A DNA stretch of 64,000 nt. Origin: Ectopseudomonas khazarica (GTDB taxonomy: Bacteria > Pseudomonadota > Gammaproteobacteria > Pseudomonadales > Pseudomonadaceae). The translations under genes and the position numbers were made by a program. The stretch lies in NCBI RefSeq assembly GCF_004521985.1, contig NZ_SBHZ01000009.1, positions 62,001-126,000 of the forward strand, given 5' to 3'. The notes beneath the pieces are model-generated. The model saw only the letters and a program-made list of their open reading frames with translations. It was not told the origin of the DNA and ran no database searches. The stretch's first letter is position 1; each line of letters starts with the position of its first letter. Of the stretch, positions 49,386 through 57,587 are shown in pieces.

Positions 49386-50273
49386 TCAGCGCATCCAGGG
49401 TGGCGTCGGCTCGGTATCCTTGGGTTCATCCTCGGCGTTGCGCAGAGCCTGTTTCTTCGCCTCTTCGGCCAGCGCGGCCTTGATCTCGCGCATGACCGCA
49501 TCGATGTCGGCGGCGTCCTGCGGTTCGGCGAACTCGCCGGTCAGTTGCGTATGCGGCTGCAACTTGCCGGCCTCGTAGAGCGCCCACATTTCCTTGGCGT
49601 ATTTGGTGTACCTGAGTTCCGGGGCGAACTGGCCGAAGTACTCGGCCATGTTGCGCACATCGCGCTCGAGCATGCTGAAGGCATGGTTGTTGGCCGCCGC
49701 ATCCACCGCCTGCGGCAGGTCGATGATCACCGGCCCCTCGGGGCCAAGCAGCACGTTGAATTCCGAGAGATCACCGTGCACCAGGCCGGCGCAGAGCATC
49801 TTGACGATCTCCTGGATCATGAAGGCGTGAAACTCACGCGCATCATCCGGGTGCAGGTCGACGTCATTGAGCCGCGGCGCGACGTCGCCTTCGCCATCGT
49901 CCACCAGCTCCATCAACAGCACGCCATCGAGAAAGTCATAGGGCTTGGGCACCCGCACGCCGGCACTGGCCAGGCGGAACAGTGCCGAGACCTCGGCATT
50001 CTGCCAGGCCTGCTCCTGCTCCTTGCGCCCGTACTTGCTGCCCTTGGCCATGGCGCGCGCCTGACGGCTGCCACGCACCTTGCGCCCCTCCTGATATTCG
50101 GAGGCCTGGCGGAAACTGCGCTTGTTGGCCTCCTTGTAGACCTTGGCGCAGCGTAGCTCGTCGCCGCAACGCACCACATAGACCGCTGCCTCCTTGCCGC
50201 TCATCAGCGGTCGCAACACTTCGTCCACCAGGCCATCCTCGACCAGGGGTTCAATACGTTTGGGCGTCTTCAT
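49386..50273 (-). CDS. RIO1-like serine protein kinase
   Basis: A 295-residue RIO-family atypical kinase. The ATP-binding part has PLMSGKEAAVYVVRCGDELRCAKVY (P-loop-like SGKEA and catalytic Lys in CAKVY). The catalytic loop is LVHGDLSEFNVLL with Asp in HGDLS, and the metal-binding Asp is in VIIDLPQAVD. Bacterial RIO kinases are widespread in Pseudomonas but their substrates are unknown. It is on the same strand as the LysR gene, 72 bp apart, with its own GGACC-rich leader. Confidence 0.9.
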   Translation of the reverse strand: MKTPKRIEPLVEDGLVDEVLRPLMSGKEAAVYVVRCGDELRCAKVYKEANKRSFRQASEYQEGRKVRGSRQARAMAKGSKYGRKEQEQAWQNAEVSALFRLASAGVRVPKPYDFLDGVLLMELVDDGEGDVAPRLNDVDLHPDDAREFHAFMIQEIVKMLCAGLVHGDLSEFNVLLGPEGPVIIDLPQAVDAAANNHAFSMLERDVRNMAEYFGQFAPELRYTKYAKEMWALYEAGKLQPHTQLTGEFAEPQDAADIDAVMREIKAALAEEAKKQALRNAEDEPKDTEPTPPWMR

Positions 50274-50345
50274 CGGTGTGGGTCACGGGTCCTTTCTAGC
50301 CGGGGATCTGAGTATTGGCCATCCTCGCACAGCCTGAGTCGATCA

Positions 50346-51233
50346 TCACGCATTGATCAGGTGCCGTCTGAGTGCCTCGATGGCATAGCGCACCTTGGCG
50401 GGCTGAGCATCGCGGCGCGGCGTGACGATGTACAGGCCCACCGGTTCCAGCTGCCAGTCAGGCAGCAGCGGCAGCAGCTCGCCACTGGCCAGCAGCCCGC
50501 GGATTTCCGCCTCGGGCTGCAACGACACACCCATGCCGGCCAGGGTGAACTGGCGCGCCGCCAGGATGTTGTTGCAGGTGACGCGGCTCTCCAGGCGCAG
50601 CCGCTGCTGCACGCCAGCGGGGCCCTGCAATACCAGGTGCTGGATGCGCTCGAGGTGCAGGCCGATCCAGTCCAGCTTGAGCAGGTGCTGCGGCTCGCTC
50701 GGCAAACCGGCACGCGCCAGGTAGGCCGGCGCGGCGCACAACAGCATGCGCCAGTCGACGATGTAGCGGGCGACCAGACTGGAGTCCTCCTGGCGCCCGA
50801 CGCGGATGGCCAGATCGATGCGCGACTCGACCAGATCGATCTGCTCGTCCTGAAAGAACAGCGTCAGGCTGAGGCCGGGGTGGGCGCTCAGCAGCGGGGC
50901 CAGCGCCTCGCACAGCAGCGGCCCGGAAAAGCCGACCGGGGCCGCGACGCGCAGCTCCCCCACCGGTGCATCCCGCTGCTCGGCCAGGCGCTGCTCGGCG
51001 CGCTGCGCCAGCTCGACGATCTGTCGACAGCTGTCATAGAAGGTTGCGCCGGCCTCGGTCAGGGTCAGCTTGCGGGTGGTGCGGTGCAACAGCGTGACCC
51101 CCGTGGCCTCCTCCAGTCGCCGCACCTGCTGACTGACCGCAGAGGCGGACATGCCCATGGCTTCCCCTGCACCGACCATCGAGCCCTTCTCCACCACGGT
51201 GGCGAACAGCGCCATGCGCTTGAGCTGCTCCAT
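50346..51233 (-). CDS. LysR-type transcriptional regulator
   Basis: A 295-residue LTTR. N-terminal winged HTH: MEQLKRMALFATVVEKGSMVGAGEAMGMSASAVSQQVRRLEEATGV. The effector domain follows (GELRVAAPVGFSGPLLCEALAPLL; SRIDLAIRVGRQEDSSLVARYI). It falls in the CrgA/AaeR-like subgroup that often controls an adjacent divergent oxidoreductase or efflux gene. The divergent NmrA-like gene 100 bp away is the likely target. Confidence 0.92.
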   Translation of the reverse strand: MEQLKRMALFATVVEKGSMVGAGEAMGMSASAVSQQVRRLEEATGVTLLHRTTRKLTLTEAGATFYDSCRQIVELAQRAEQRLAEQRDAPVGELRVAAPVGFSGPLLCEALAPLLSAHPGLSLTLFFQDEQIDLVESRIDLAIRVGRQEDSSLVARYIVDWRMLLCAAPAYLARAGLPSEPQHLLKLDWIGLHLERIQHLVLQGPAGVQQRLRLESRVTCNNILAARQFTLAGMGVSLQPEAEIRGLLASGELLPLLPDWQLEPVGLYIVTPRRDAQPAKVRYAIEALRRHLINA

Positions 51234-51333
51234 TATGAAGCTCCGCTTAACTATTCCAGTTCATGAAGCCACTTTTTCCCGGGTTTATCCAGCAGCGATC
51301 ATGTGTTCACCCCAACTACTCGAGGTCCCCCCC

Positions 51334-51975
51334 ATGAAGATCGCTCTGATCGGCGCCACTGGTTATGTCGGCGCCCCCCTGTTGCAGGAAGCGCTGCAGC
51401 GCGGACATCAGGTCACCGCGCTGGTGCGCCACCCGGAAAAACTCGCCGCCCACCCTCGCCTGAGCGCCGTACAGGCGAACGTGCAGGACACCGCCAAACT
51501 GGCCGAACAGCTGCGAGGCCATGACGTGGTGATCAGCGCCTTCAACCCGGGCTGGGGTGTGGCGGACATCCGCGAGCAGTTCATCAGCGGCAGCCGCTCG
51601 ATCATCGCGGCGAGCAAGCAGGCGGGCACCCAGCGCCTGCTGGTGGTCGGCGGGGCGGGCAGCCTGTACGTGGCCCCCGGTCTCCAGCTGATCGACACAG
51701 CGGACTTTCCCGCCGAATACAAGGAAGGTGCAGAAGGTGCCCGCCAGGTCCTCGACCTGCTGCGTGACGAACAGGCACTGGAATGGACGTTCCTCTCGCC
51801 GGCCGCCCTGCTCGTGCCCGGCCCGCGTACCGGCAAGTTCCGCCTCGGCAACGACGAGCTGCTGATGAACGGCGATGAGCCCGGCAGCGTCTCCGTGGCC
51901 GACCTGGCCGTCGCGCTGATCGACGAAGCGGAACAGCCACAGCACATCCGCCAGCGGTTCACCCTGGCGTACTGA
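51334..51975 (+). CDS. NAD(P)-binding NmrA/SDR-like protein
   Basis: A 213-residue Rossmann-fold protein starting MKIALIGATGYVGAPLLQEAL, with the dinucleotide motif GATGYVG, ALVRHPEKL for the cofactor ribose or phosphate, and VVGGAGSLYVAPG. It resembles atypical SDRs of the NmrA/YwnB type that act as redox sensors or small reductases; the substrate is unknown. GAGG precedes ATG 51334; the longer upstream frame overlaps lysR. It is likely controlled by the divergent LysR protein and followed 49 bp later by a DUF2218 gene. Confidence 0.87.
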   Translation: MKIALIGATGYVGAPLLQEALQRGHQVTALVRHPEKLAAHPRLSAVQANVQDTAKLAEQLRGHDVVISAFNPGWGVADIREQFISGSRSIIAASKQAGTQRLLVVGGAGSLYVAPGLQLIDTADFPAEYKEGAEGARQVLDLLRDEQALEWTFLSPAALLVPGPRTGKFRLGNDELLMNGDEPGSVSVADLAVALIDEAEQPQHIRQRFTLAY

Positions 51976-52024
51976 CCTCAGCCCACAGACAGGGTGCGCA
52001 GCGCGCACCCGATCAGGAGTCACC

Positions 52025-52327
52025 ATGAATCCATTGAGCAGCAGTGCCTTCGTCGCGACCGACACACCGGCACGTTACATCAGCCGTCTGTGCAAACACT
52101 TCGCACACAAGATTCCAGTCAGTTTCGACGAGCAGCAGGGCCGCATCGAGTTCGACTCGGGCCTGGCCACCTTGCAGGCCGAAGAACAGGGTTTGCGCCT
52201 GCAGGTCGAGAGTGGCAACGCGGATGACCTGCAACGCCTGCAAGCTGTCGTCGCCAGCCACTTCGAGCGGTTCGCCTGGCAGGAAGCGCTGACCCTGGAC
52301 TGGCAACCTCAGAGCGCATCCAGCTGA
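52025..52327 (+). CDS. DUF2218 protein
   Basis: A 100-residue soluble protein with the DUF2218 fold ([49 protein letters not shown]). Many bacterial copies lie next to iron-uptake or redox genes, and function is unknown. GATCAGGAG precedes the ATG. Its last 19 bases overlap the 3' end of pxpA on the opposite strand, so the two transcripts are antisense at their tails. Confidence 0.87.
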   Translation: MNPLSSSAFVATDTPARYISRLCKHFAHKIPVSFDEQQGRIEFDSGLATLQAEEQGLRLQVESGNADDLQRLQAVVASHFERFAWQEALTLDWQPQSASS

Positions 52328-53052
52328 GCGCGCAGACGCCGCAGCACGGCCAGCGACTCGGGGTTGTCGCCGTGCACGCAGAGGCTGTCCGCACGCAGGC
52401 GTAGCGGCTTGCCATCGATGTCGGCAAAGGCCTCGCCACGGGCGATGGTCAGGGCCTGCTCCAGTATGCGTTCAGGGTCCTGGTGCACCGCGTCCGCGAG
52501 ACGTCGCGGTGCCAGCCGACCATCGGAGAGATAGGCGCGGTCGGCGAACGCCTCGAACATCAGCGGAACGTCCGCCTCGTCCGCCAGGCGCAGCTCGCGG
52601 CTGTTGTCGGCCAGGGCCAGCACCATCAGGGGCAAGCCTCTGCGATAGCTGGCGCAGGCATCGAGCACCGCCATCAGCAACGCATCGTCGAGCACCAGGT
52701 CGTTGTACAGCGCGCCATGGGGTTTGACATAGGCCAGCTGGCCGCCCGCAGCACGGCAGAAGGCATCCAGCGCGCCGATCTGATACAGCATCAGGGCCCG
52801 TACTTCTTCCGGCGAACACTGCAGGTGGCGCCTCCCGAAACCCTGCAGGTCGGGGTAGGAAGGGTGTGCACCGACGCTCACGCCATGCTCGATGGCCAGC
52901 GCGACGCTACGCGCCATGATCAGTGGATCGCCCGCGTGGAAGCCACAGGCCAGGTTGGCCTGATCGATCAGCGGCATGGCCAGCGCGTCGTCACCCATGC
53001 GCCAGGCGCCAAAGCCCTCGCCCATGTCACAGTTGAGCAGTATTCGCTTCAT
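52309..53052 (-). CDS. pxpA: 5-oxoprolinase subunit A (LamB/YcsF family)
   Basis: A 247-residue PxpA. It begins [17 protein letters not shown] with the family NCDMGE motif, and has [28 protein letters not shown] and [12 protein letters not shown]. PxpA with PxpB and PxpC cleaves 5-oxoproline to glutamate using ATP. No pxpB or pxpC lies next to it here, unlike the usual operon, so the partners must be elsewhere or it works alone. The start at ATG 53052 is standard. Confidence 0.92.
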   Translation of the reverse strand: MKRILLNCDMGEGFGAWRMGDDALAMPLIDQANLACGFHAGDPLIMARSVALAIEHGVSVGAHPSYPDLQGFGRRHLQCSPEEVRALMLYQIGALDAFCRAAGGQLAYVKPHGALYNDLVLDDALLMAVLDACASYRRGLPLMVLALADNSRELRLADEADVPLMFEAFADRAYLSDGRLAPRRLADAVHQDPERILEQALTIARGEAFADIDGKPLRLRADSLCVHGDNPESLAVLRRLRAQLDAL

Positions 53053-53140
53053 CCACGCAGCATAAGACGGACCGCGGCAAAGTCCAGCCCGCGCCCCGCT
53101 TCCGCGTGGTGGTACCCGACACGCCAACCTGCATGAACGC

Positions 53141-53167
53141 CAACGCCCCGGACCAGCCGGGGCGTTG
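53141..53167 (-). terminator. Strong hairpin downstream of piuA
   Basis: A perfect 11-bp stem CAACGCCCCGG/CCGGGGCGTTG with a 5-nt loop lies 38 bp after the piuA stop. It lacks an obvious T-run on the minus strand, so it may terminate with help or protect the mRNA 3' end. Confidence 0.65.
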
Positions 53168-53205
53168 GACAACCGGGCGTGCCTGTCGGCACGCCGGAGG
53201 CGGAC

Positions 53206-55410
53206 TCAGAAGCTGTAGGTCGCCGAGAGGATCGCCGAACGGCCGTCGCCGTACTCGATGGCCGAGGAACGGGCACCCGTGCCCGGCGTCTGACGAACGC
53301 GCTCCACGTAGTCTTCGTCGAACAGGTTGTTGAGGTTCAGCTGCAGGTCGACGTTGTCGTTGACCTTGTAGCCGACCATCGCGTTGTGCAACCAGTAGGA
53401 GTCCAGCTTGGCGTTGCTGCTGGAGCTGACGTTGCGCTCGCTGACATAGCGGGCGCCGTAACCCAGCGACCAGCCGGCCGGCAGCTGGTACGAGGTCCAC
53501 AGGTTGAACGAACGCGGCGGCGTGTTGGCCAGGGCCTGACCCTCGCGGGCGATGCCGGCGGCAGTGTCGGCCGCTTCGAGGGTCTCGCTGCTGAGTACGG
53601 TGTAGTTGGCGAACACGTCCCAGCGCTCGGTGACATGGCCGGTCAGCCCCACCTCGATCCCTTCGACGCGCTGCTTGCCTGCCAGCTGAGTGCTGCCGTC
53701 AGCCATGGTTTCGCGGGCATTGGTCTTTTCTACCCGGAAGATCGCCGCATCCAGCTCCAGGCGACGGTCGAGCAGTTCCCACTTGGTACCCAGCTCCCAG
53801 GTCTTGTTCTTCTCCGGATCGAGGCCAGAGGTCGCGTCCGAAACGCCGCTGCCGGTGGTCGCCAGGTATTCGGCCGACGGGTTGAAGGAGGTGCCGTAGG
53901 CCACGTAGATGCGGCCATTGTCGACCGGCTTGTAGACCAGGCCGATGCGCCCGCTGAGTTCTTCGTCGCGGGTGTCGAGCTTGGTCAGGGTGCCGGCCGG
54001 CAGCGCGGTGTTCTTGTAGTCGCCCTCGATCCAGTCGTAGCGCAGCCCCAGGCTCAGGTCCCAGTCGGAGTTCAGGGCGATGGTGTCGAACACGTACACC
54101 GCCTGGTTGTCGAGGCGGGTCGACGTATCCGCGCTCATGGTCTTGTTGACCGCACCGTTCCAGTAGCCCGGCGGGTTGCCCAGCGAGTAGCCAGCGGTCG
54201 GGTAGAGCGCGGTGCCCAGGCCATGGTTGTAGGTCAGGCGGTCGTAGTCCTCGCGGGAGATTTCCACCCCGGTGGACAGGCTGTGCTGCAGACCGAAGGT
54301 GTCGAAGTCGGCACGCAGGTTGGTCTGGTTGATCAGCATCTTGCTGTTCACGTCACGCCCATAGGCCTGCGGGCCGGCCGGCAGGTAGTTGCCGGCCGGT
54401 ACGCCGGTGGTGTTGACATGCGAGGCGGAGATCACCGTGTTGCGGTCGATCTGGCTGTAGCGGGTGAGGTTCTGCAGGCTCAGGCTGTCGTTGAAGGCGT
54501 GCTCGAGCTTGATGGTGAAGGAGTCGGTCTTGATGTCGTCCTTGTCCAGGTTCTTCCAGCCGAAGTAACTCTCGCGGTCCACCCCGGCGACCTTCTTGCC
54601 ATCGATGGCCGGCACACCGTAGTCCGGCAGGATGTCGTCGGTCTGGTGAAAGTAGCTGAGGGTCAGGCGGGTGTCCTCGCTCAGGCCCAGGGCCAGCGAC
54701 GGCGCGATGCCCCAACGCTTGCGGTCGATCTCGTCGCGGCCGGCCACGTCGTTTTCGTGCGTCATCAGGTTGAGCCGGAAGGCACTGTCGGTACCCAGGC
54801 CGTCGAGGGTCTGGTTGCTGTCCAGGGTCAAGCGACGGTAGCTGTCGGTGCCGATGCTGGCGCCGATCTGGGTGAAGTCACGCAGGCGAGGCGCCTTGGT
54901 CACCTGGTTGATGCTGCCGCCGGTGGTACCGCTGCCGCCGAATACCGAGTTGGGGCCCTTGATGACCTCGACCGACTCGATGTTGAAGGTGTCGGTGCGG
55001 TTGGTCTGCGCGCTGTCGCGCAGGCCGTCGATCTGCATGTTGGCGTTGGCGCTGAAGCCACGGATGTTGATGCTGTCACCGGAACCACCACCCCCCTCAC
55101 CGGCGGTGAAGGTGATGCCGGAAACGTTGGACAGCACCTGGCGCAGGCTCAGCGCCTGCTGCTCGGCGATTATCTTCTGCGGTACCACGGTGACGGTCTG
55201 CGGGGTGTCCAGCAGCGGCGCGGTGTACTTGGGCGACGAGACCGACTCGGTCTTGTAGTCACCTTCCTGCTCACCCTTGACCGTGACGCTGTCCAGCTTC
55301 AGCGACTCGTCTGCCAGCGCCGGCAGCGTCAGCGAGGCAATGGCCAGGCCGATGGCAGTGGCCAGCACGCGTTTGACGGGCAAAACCTGATCGTAGTTCG
55401 TGGCACGCAT
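53206..55410 (-). CDS. piuA: TonB-dependent siderophore receptor, PiuA/Fiu-like
   Basis: A 734-residue outer-membrane receptor. It has a signal peptide (VKRVLATAIGLAIASLTLPALA), a plug domain (DTPQTVTVVPQKIIAEQQALSLRQVLSNVSGITF; INIRGFSANANMQIDGLRD) and a 22-strand barrel ending LSATYSF with a terminal aromatic. The TonB box is probably near DSVTVKG. PiuA/Fiu receptors take up catecholate-iron and monomeric catechols. The start is ATG 55410, 20 bp downstream of a Fur box. It is the iron-uptake partner of the piuC and piuB genes nearby. Confidence 0.93.
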   Translation of the reverse strand: MRATNYDQVLPVKRVLATAIGLAIASLTLPALADESLKLDSVTVKGEQEGDYKTESVSSPKYTAPLLDTPQTVTVVPQKIIAEQQALSLRQVLSNVSGITFTAGEGGGGSGDSINIRGFSANANMQIDGLRDSAQTNRTDTFNIESVEVIKGPNSVFGGSGTTGGSINQVTKAPRLRDFTQIGASIGTDSYRRLTLDSNQTLDGLGTDSAFRLNLMTHENDVAGRDEIDRKRWGIAPSLALGLSEDTRLTLSYFHQTDDILPDYGVPAIDGKKVAGVDRESYFGWKNLDKDDIKTDSFTIKLEHAFNDSLSLQNLTRYSQIDRNTVISASHVNTTGVPAGNYLPAGPQAYGRDVNSKMLINQTNLRADFDTFGLQHSLSTGVEISREDYDRLTYNHGLGTALYPTAGYSLGNPPGYWNGAVNKTMSADTSTRLDNQAVYVFDTIALNSDWDLSLGLRYDWIEGDYKNTALPAGTLTKLDTRDEELSGRIGLVYKPVDNGRIYVAYGTSFNPSAEYLATTGSGVSDATSGLDPEKNKTWELGTKWELLDRRLELDAAIFRVEKTNARETMADGSTQLAGKQRVEGIEVGLTGHVTERWDVFANYTVLSSETLEAADTAAGIAREGQALANTPPRSFNLWTSYQLPAGWSLGYGARYVSERNVSSSSNAKLDSYWLHNAMVGYKVNDNVDLQLNLNNLFDEDYVERVRQTPGTGARSSAIEYGDGRSAILSATYSF

Positions 55411-55429
55411 TTGAGATAACCTGTCAATA

Positions 55430-55448
55430 TGTAATGATAATTATTTAC
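55430..55448 (-). promoter_or_regulatory. Fur box upstream of piuA
   Basis: TAATGATAAT-T-ATTTAC matches the Fur consensus at about 14 of 17 aligned bases on the plus strand, centred 29 bp upstream of the piuA start. The surrounding 100 bp is strongly AT-rich, unlike the rest of the window. Confidence 0.8.
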
Positions 55449-55659
55449 AAACATGTACAGAGGAATCCGCAGAAATCCCCCGCACAACGCCCCGGCGCAG
55501 GGCCTGAAACGGCCCTGCCCTCTAAAAGAGAACGTATATTATTTGTAAATAAATTTATGTCAAATAAGAAACACTATTAAATGCATTCTTTTTTGATGCC
55601 TGCCGTACGGACGGCTCAACAGGGCGGAGCAGTTCCTTTGCGCAGCGCGTGCAAGGACC

Positions 55660-56772
55660 TCAGCAGCTGTGTGGCGTCCAGATCGTCTGCGGGCCGATAC
55701 TGGCCAGATCGGCGCAGCCGGTCAGTGCCATCGCCACCTCCAGTTCCGCGCGCAACAGCTGCAGCACATGCGCCACCCCCACCGCACCGGCTGCGGCCAG
55801 GGCGAAGATGCACGGCCGGCCCACCAGCACCGCGTCGGCGCCCAGGGCCAGCGCCTTGAGGATGTCGGTGCCACGGCGGATCCCGCCATCGAGCAGCACC
55901 GGCACACGTCCCTGCACCGCGGCCGCCACCTCCGGCAGCGCCTCGATGGTCGCCGGCAGGCCATCGAGCGTGCGGCCGCCGTGGTTGGACACGATCAGCC
56001 CATCGACCCCAGCCGCCAGTGCCTGCTCGGCATCGGCGGCGCTGAGGATGCCCTTGAGCAGGATCGGCAGGCGCGTCTGCGCGCGCAGCCAGGCCAGGTC
56101 GGCCCAGGTCGGCGCGGCGTTGAGCAGCGGTCCGCCGAGCAACAGGCTGCTGGCGGACGGATCGGCGCTGACCGCCAGCGGGCGCATGCCGCGCAGATTC
56201 ACCGCCTCGATACCGGCGGGCAAGGCGAAGCCCGCGCGCTGCTCACGGTTGCGGATGCCGCTGACCGGCGCGTCCACCGTCAGTACCAGGGCACGATAAC
56301 CGGCGGCTTCGGCGCGCCGCACCAGGGCGGCGGTGAAATCACGGTCGGGCTGGATGTACAGCTGGAACCACAGCGGTGTCTGCGCCTGCGCCGCGATGGT
56401 CTCCAGCTCGATGCTGGCCTGGGTGCTGACCACCATGCCGGCACGCAGCGCGCTGGCGCCCAGCACGCAGGCCAGTTCGCCGTCGGCATGGGCCAGCTTC
56501 TGATAGGCCACCGGCGCAACGAAGATCGGATGCTCGTAGTCCTGACCGAACAGGCGCAGGCGCGTGTTGCCACCGCGCAGGTCCTGCAGCACGCGACTGC
56601 GCAGACGCAGCCGATCGAACGCCTGGCGATTGTCCTGCAGGGTCAGCTCATCCGCCGCCCCTCCGGCCAGGTAGGCCCAGGCCTGCTCGCTCATGCGTTC
56701 GCGGGCATAGGCCTGGTAGTCGCCGACGGCGGCGATGTCAGCGGGAATCTGTTGCAGCGGGGCAAGGGGCAT
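55660..56772 (-). CDS. FMN-dependent alpha-hydroxy-acid oxidase
   Basis: A 370-residue LldD/glycolate oxidase family flavoprotein. FMN and active-site residues are visible: FVAPVAYQKLAH, WFQLYIQPDR, LTVDAPVSG, KGILSAADAEQAL (active Lys) and VSNHGGRTLDGLPATIEAL (active His in SNHGGR), with DGGIRRGTDILKALALGA binding phosphate. It oxidises a 2-hydroxy acid to the 2-oxo acid; the substrate is unknown. It starts 19 bp after the piuC stop, so it is co-transcribed with piuC from the Fur-boxed promoter. The 249-bp gap to piuA holds the AT-rich Fur region and no gene. Confidence 0.9.
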   Translation of the reverse strand: MPLAPLQQIPADIAAVGDYQAYARERMSEQAWAYLAGGAADELTLQDNRQAFDRLRLRSRVLQDLRGGNTRLRLFGQDYEHPIFVAPVAYQKLAHADGELACVLGASALRAGMVVSTQASIELETIAAQAQTPLWFQLYIQPDRDFTAALVRRAEAAGYRALVLTVDAPVSGIRNREQRAGFALPAGIEAVNLRGMRPLAVSADPSASSLLLGGPLLNAAPTWADLAWLRAQTRLPILLKGILSAADAEQALAAGVDGLIVSNHGGRTLDGLPATIEALPEVAAAVQGRVPVLLDGGIRRGTDILKALALGADAVLVGRPCIFALAAAGAVGVAHVLQLLRAELEVAMALTGCADLASIGPQTIWTPHSC

Positions 56773-56791
56773 GGCGACTCTCGATGGCGAC

Positions 56792-57460
56792 TCAGGTCTG
56801 CGACCACTGCCGCAGCAGGTTGTGATACAGCCCGGTCAGGCGCAGCAGCTCGGGGCTGTCCGGCACCTGCAGGCGCAGCGCCTGGATGCTGTCGTCGAGT
56901 TCCAGCAGCAGCTCGCGCTGGTCATCCTGACGCACCAGGCTCTGCAACCAGAAGAACGAGGCCAGACGCGCACCGCGAGTCACCGGCTCGACGCGATGCA
57001 GGCTGCCACTGGAATACAGCACCAGGTGCCCGGCCGGCAGCTTGATCCGCCGCTCGCGCGTCACCAGTTCGCCGCCGTCGTACTCGTCGGGTTCGTTGAA
57101 GAACAGCGTCGCCGACAGGTCGGCGCGGATACGCTGCGAGGTCCCCGGCACGCTGAAGATCGCATTGTCGATGTGGTCGCCGTACTGGCCTCCGCCGGCA
57201 TAGCGGTTGAAGCGCGGCGGCACCACCTTGAGCGGCAAGGCAGCGGCCATGAAGCGCGGGTTGCGACTCAGGCATTCGAGCAGGAAGTCGCCGAGCTGCT
57301 GCGTCAGCGGATCGTTCTGCGCCAGTTGCTGATTGGTCTTGGCGTGCACCGCCTGGTGCCCGGCGCTCAGGCGCCCGTCCTGCCAGCTCGCCGTCTCGAG
57401 CGCCGCACGGCAATCGCGCAACTGCTCGGCATCGAGCACATCGGGGATGATCAGCATCAT
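56792..57460 (-). CDS. piuC: PiuC-type Fe(II)/2-oxoglutarate dioxygenase (PKHD-type hydroxylase)
   Basis: About 222 residues. The Fe ligands are His and Asp in [12 protein letters not shown] and His in [14 protein letters not shown], whose Arg binds 2-oxoglutarate. [14 protein letters not shown] starts it at ATG 57460 with GGAG 7 nt upstream; a TTG 18 bp further upstream is less likely. PiuC genes accompany PiuA-type receptors and are iron-repressed, perhaps modifying a siderophore or the receptor. It heads a two-gene unit with the alpha-hydroxy-acid oxidase, behind a Fur-box-like site at 57490. Confidence 0.93.
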   Translation of the reverse strand: MMLIIPDVLDAEQLRDCRAALETASWQDGRLSAGHQAVHAKTNQQLAQNDPLTQQLGDFLLECLSRNPRFMAAALPLKVVPPRFNRYAGGGQYGDHIDNAIFSVPGTSQRIRADLSATLFFNEPDEYDGGELVTRERRIKLPAGHLVLYSSGSLHRVEPVTRGARLASFFWLQSLVRQDDQRELLLELDDSIQALRLQVPDSPELLRLTGLYHNLLRQWSQT

Positions 57461-57489
57461 GGTGCCGCTCCAGGGCAAAGGCCAAAAGT

Positions 57490-57508
57490 GATAATGATTC
57501 TAAATAGC
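57490..57508 (-). promoter_or_regulatory. Fur box upstream of piuC
   Basis: On the plus strand GATAATGATTCTAAATAGC matches 14 of 19 Fur consensus bases, with a perfect GATAATGAT half. It is 30 bp upstream of the piuC start, so this promoter should be iron-repressed. Confidence 0.75.
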
Positions 57509-57542
57509 TGACACACCAAACAACAGCCATGCGCGACAGAAA

Positions 57543-57567
57543 TGAAAACGCCCACACGAGGTGGGCG
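57543..57567 (-). terminator. Rho-independent terminator of speC
   Basis: A 7-bp stem CGCCCAC/GTGGGCG with a 5-nt loop lies 20 bp beyond the speC stop, followed on the minus strand by TTTTCA. It separates speC from the Fur-regulated piuC promoter immediately downstream. Confidence 0.85.
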
Positions 57568-57587
57568 CTTGCAGACAGCGTCGGGCC

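Noticed and set aside
53179..55419. A plus-strand open frame of 746 codons opposite piuA
   Set aside because: It is antisense to the full-length TonB receptor, has low-complexity Val/Gly/Gln composition and no start signal. It is a codon-usage artefact.
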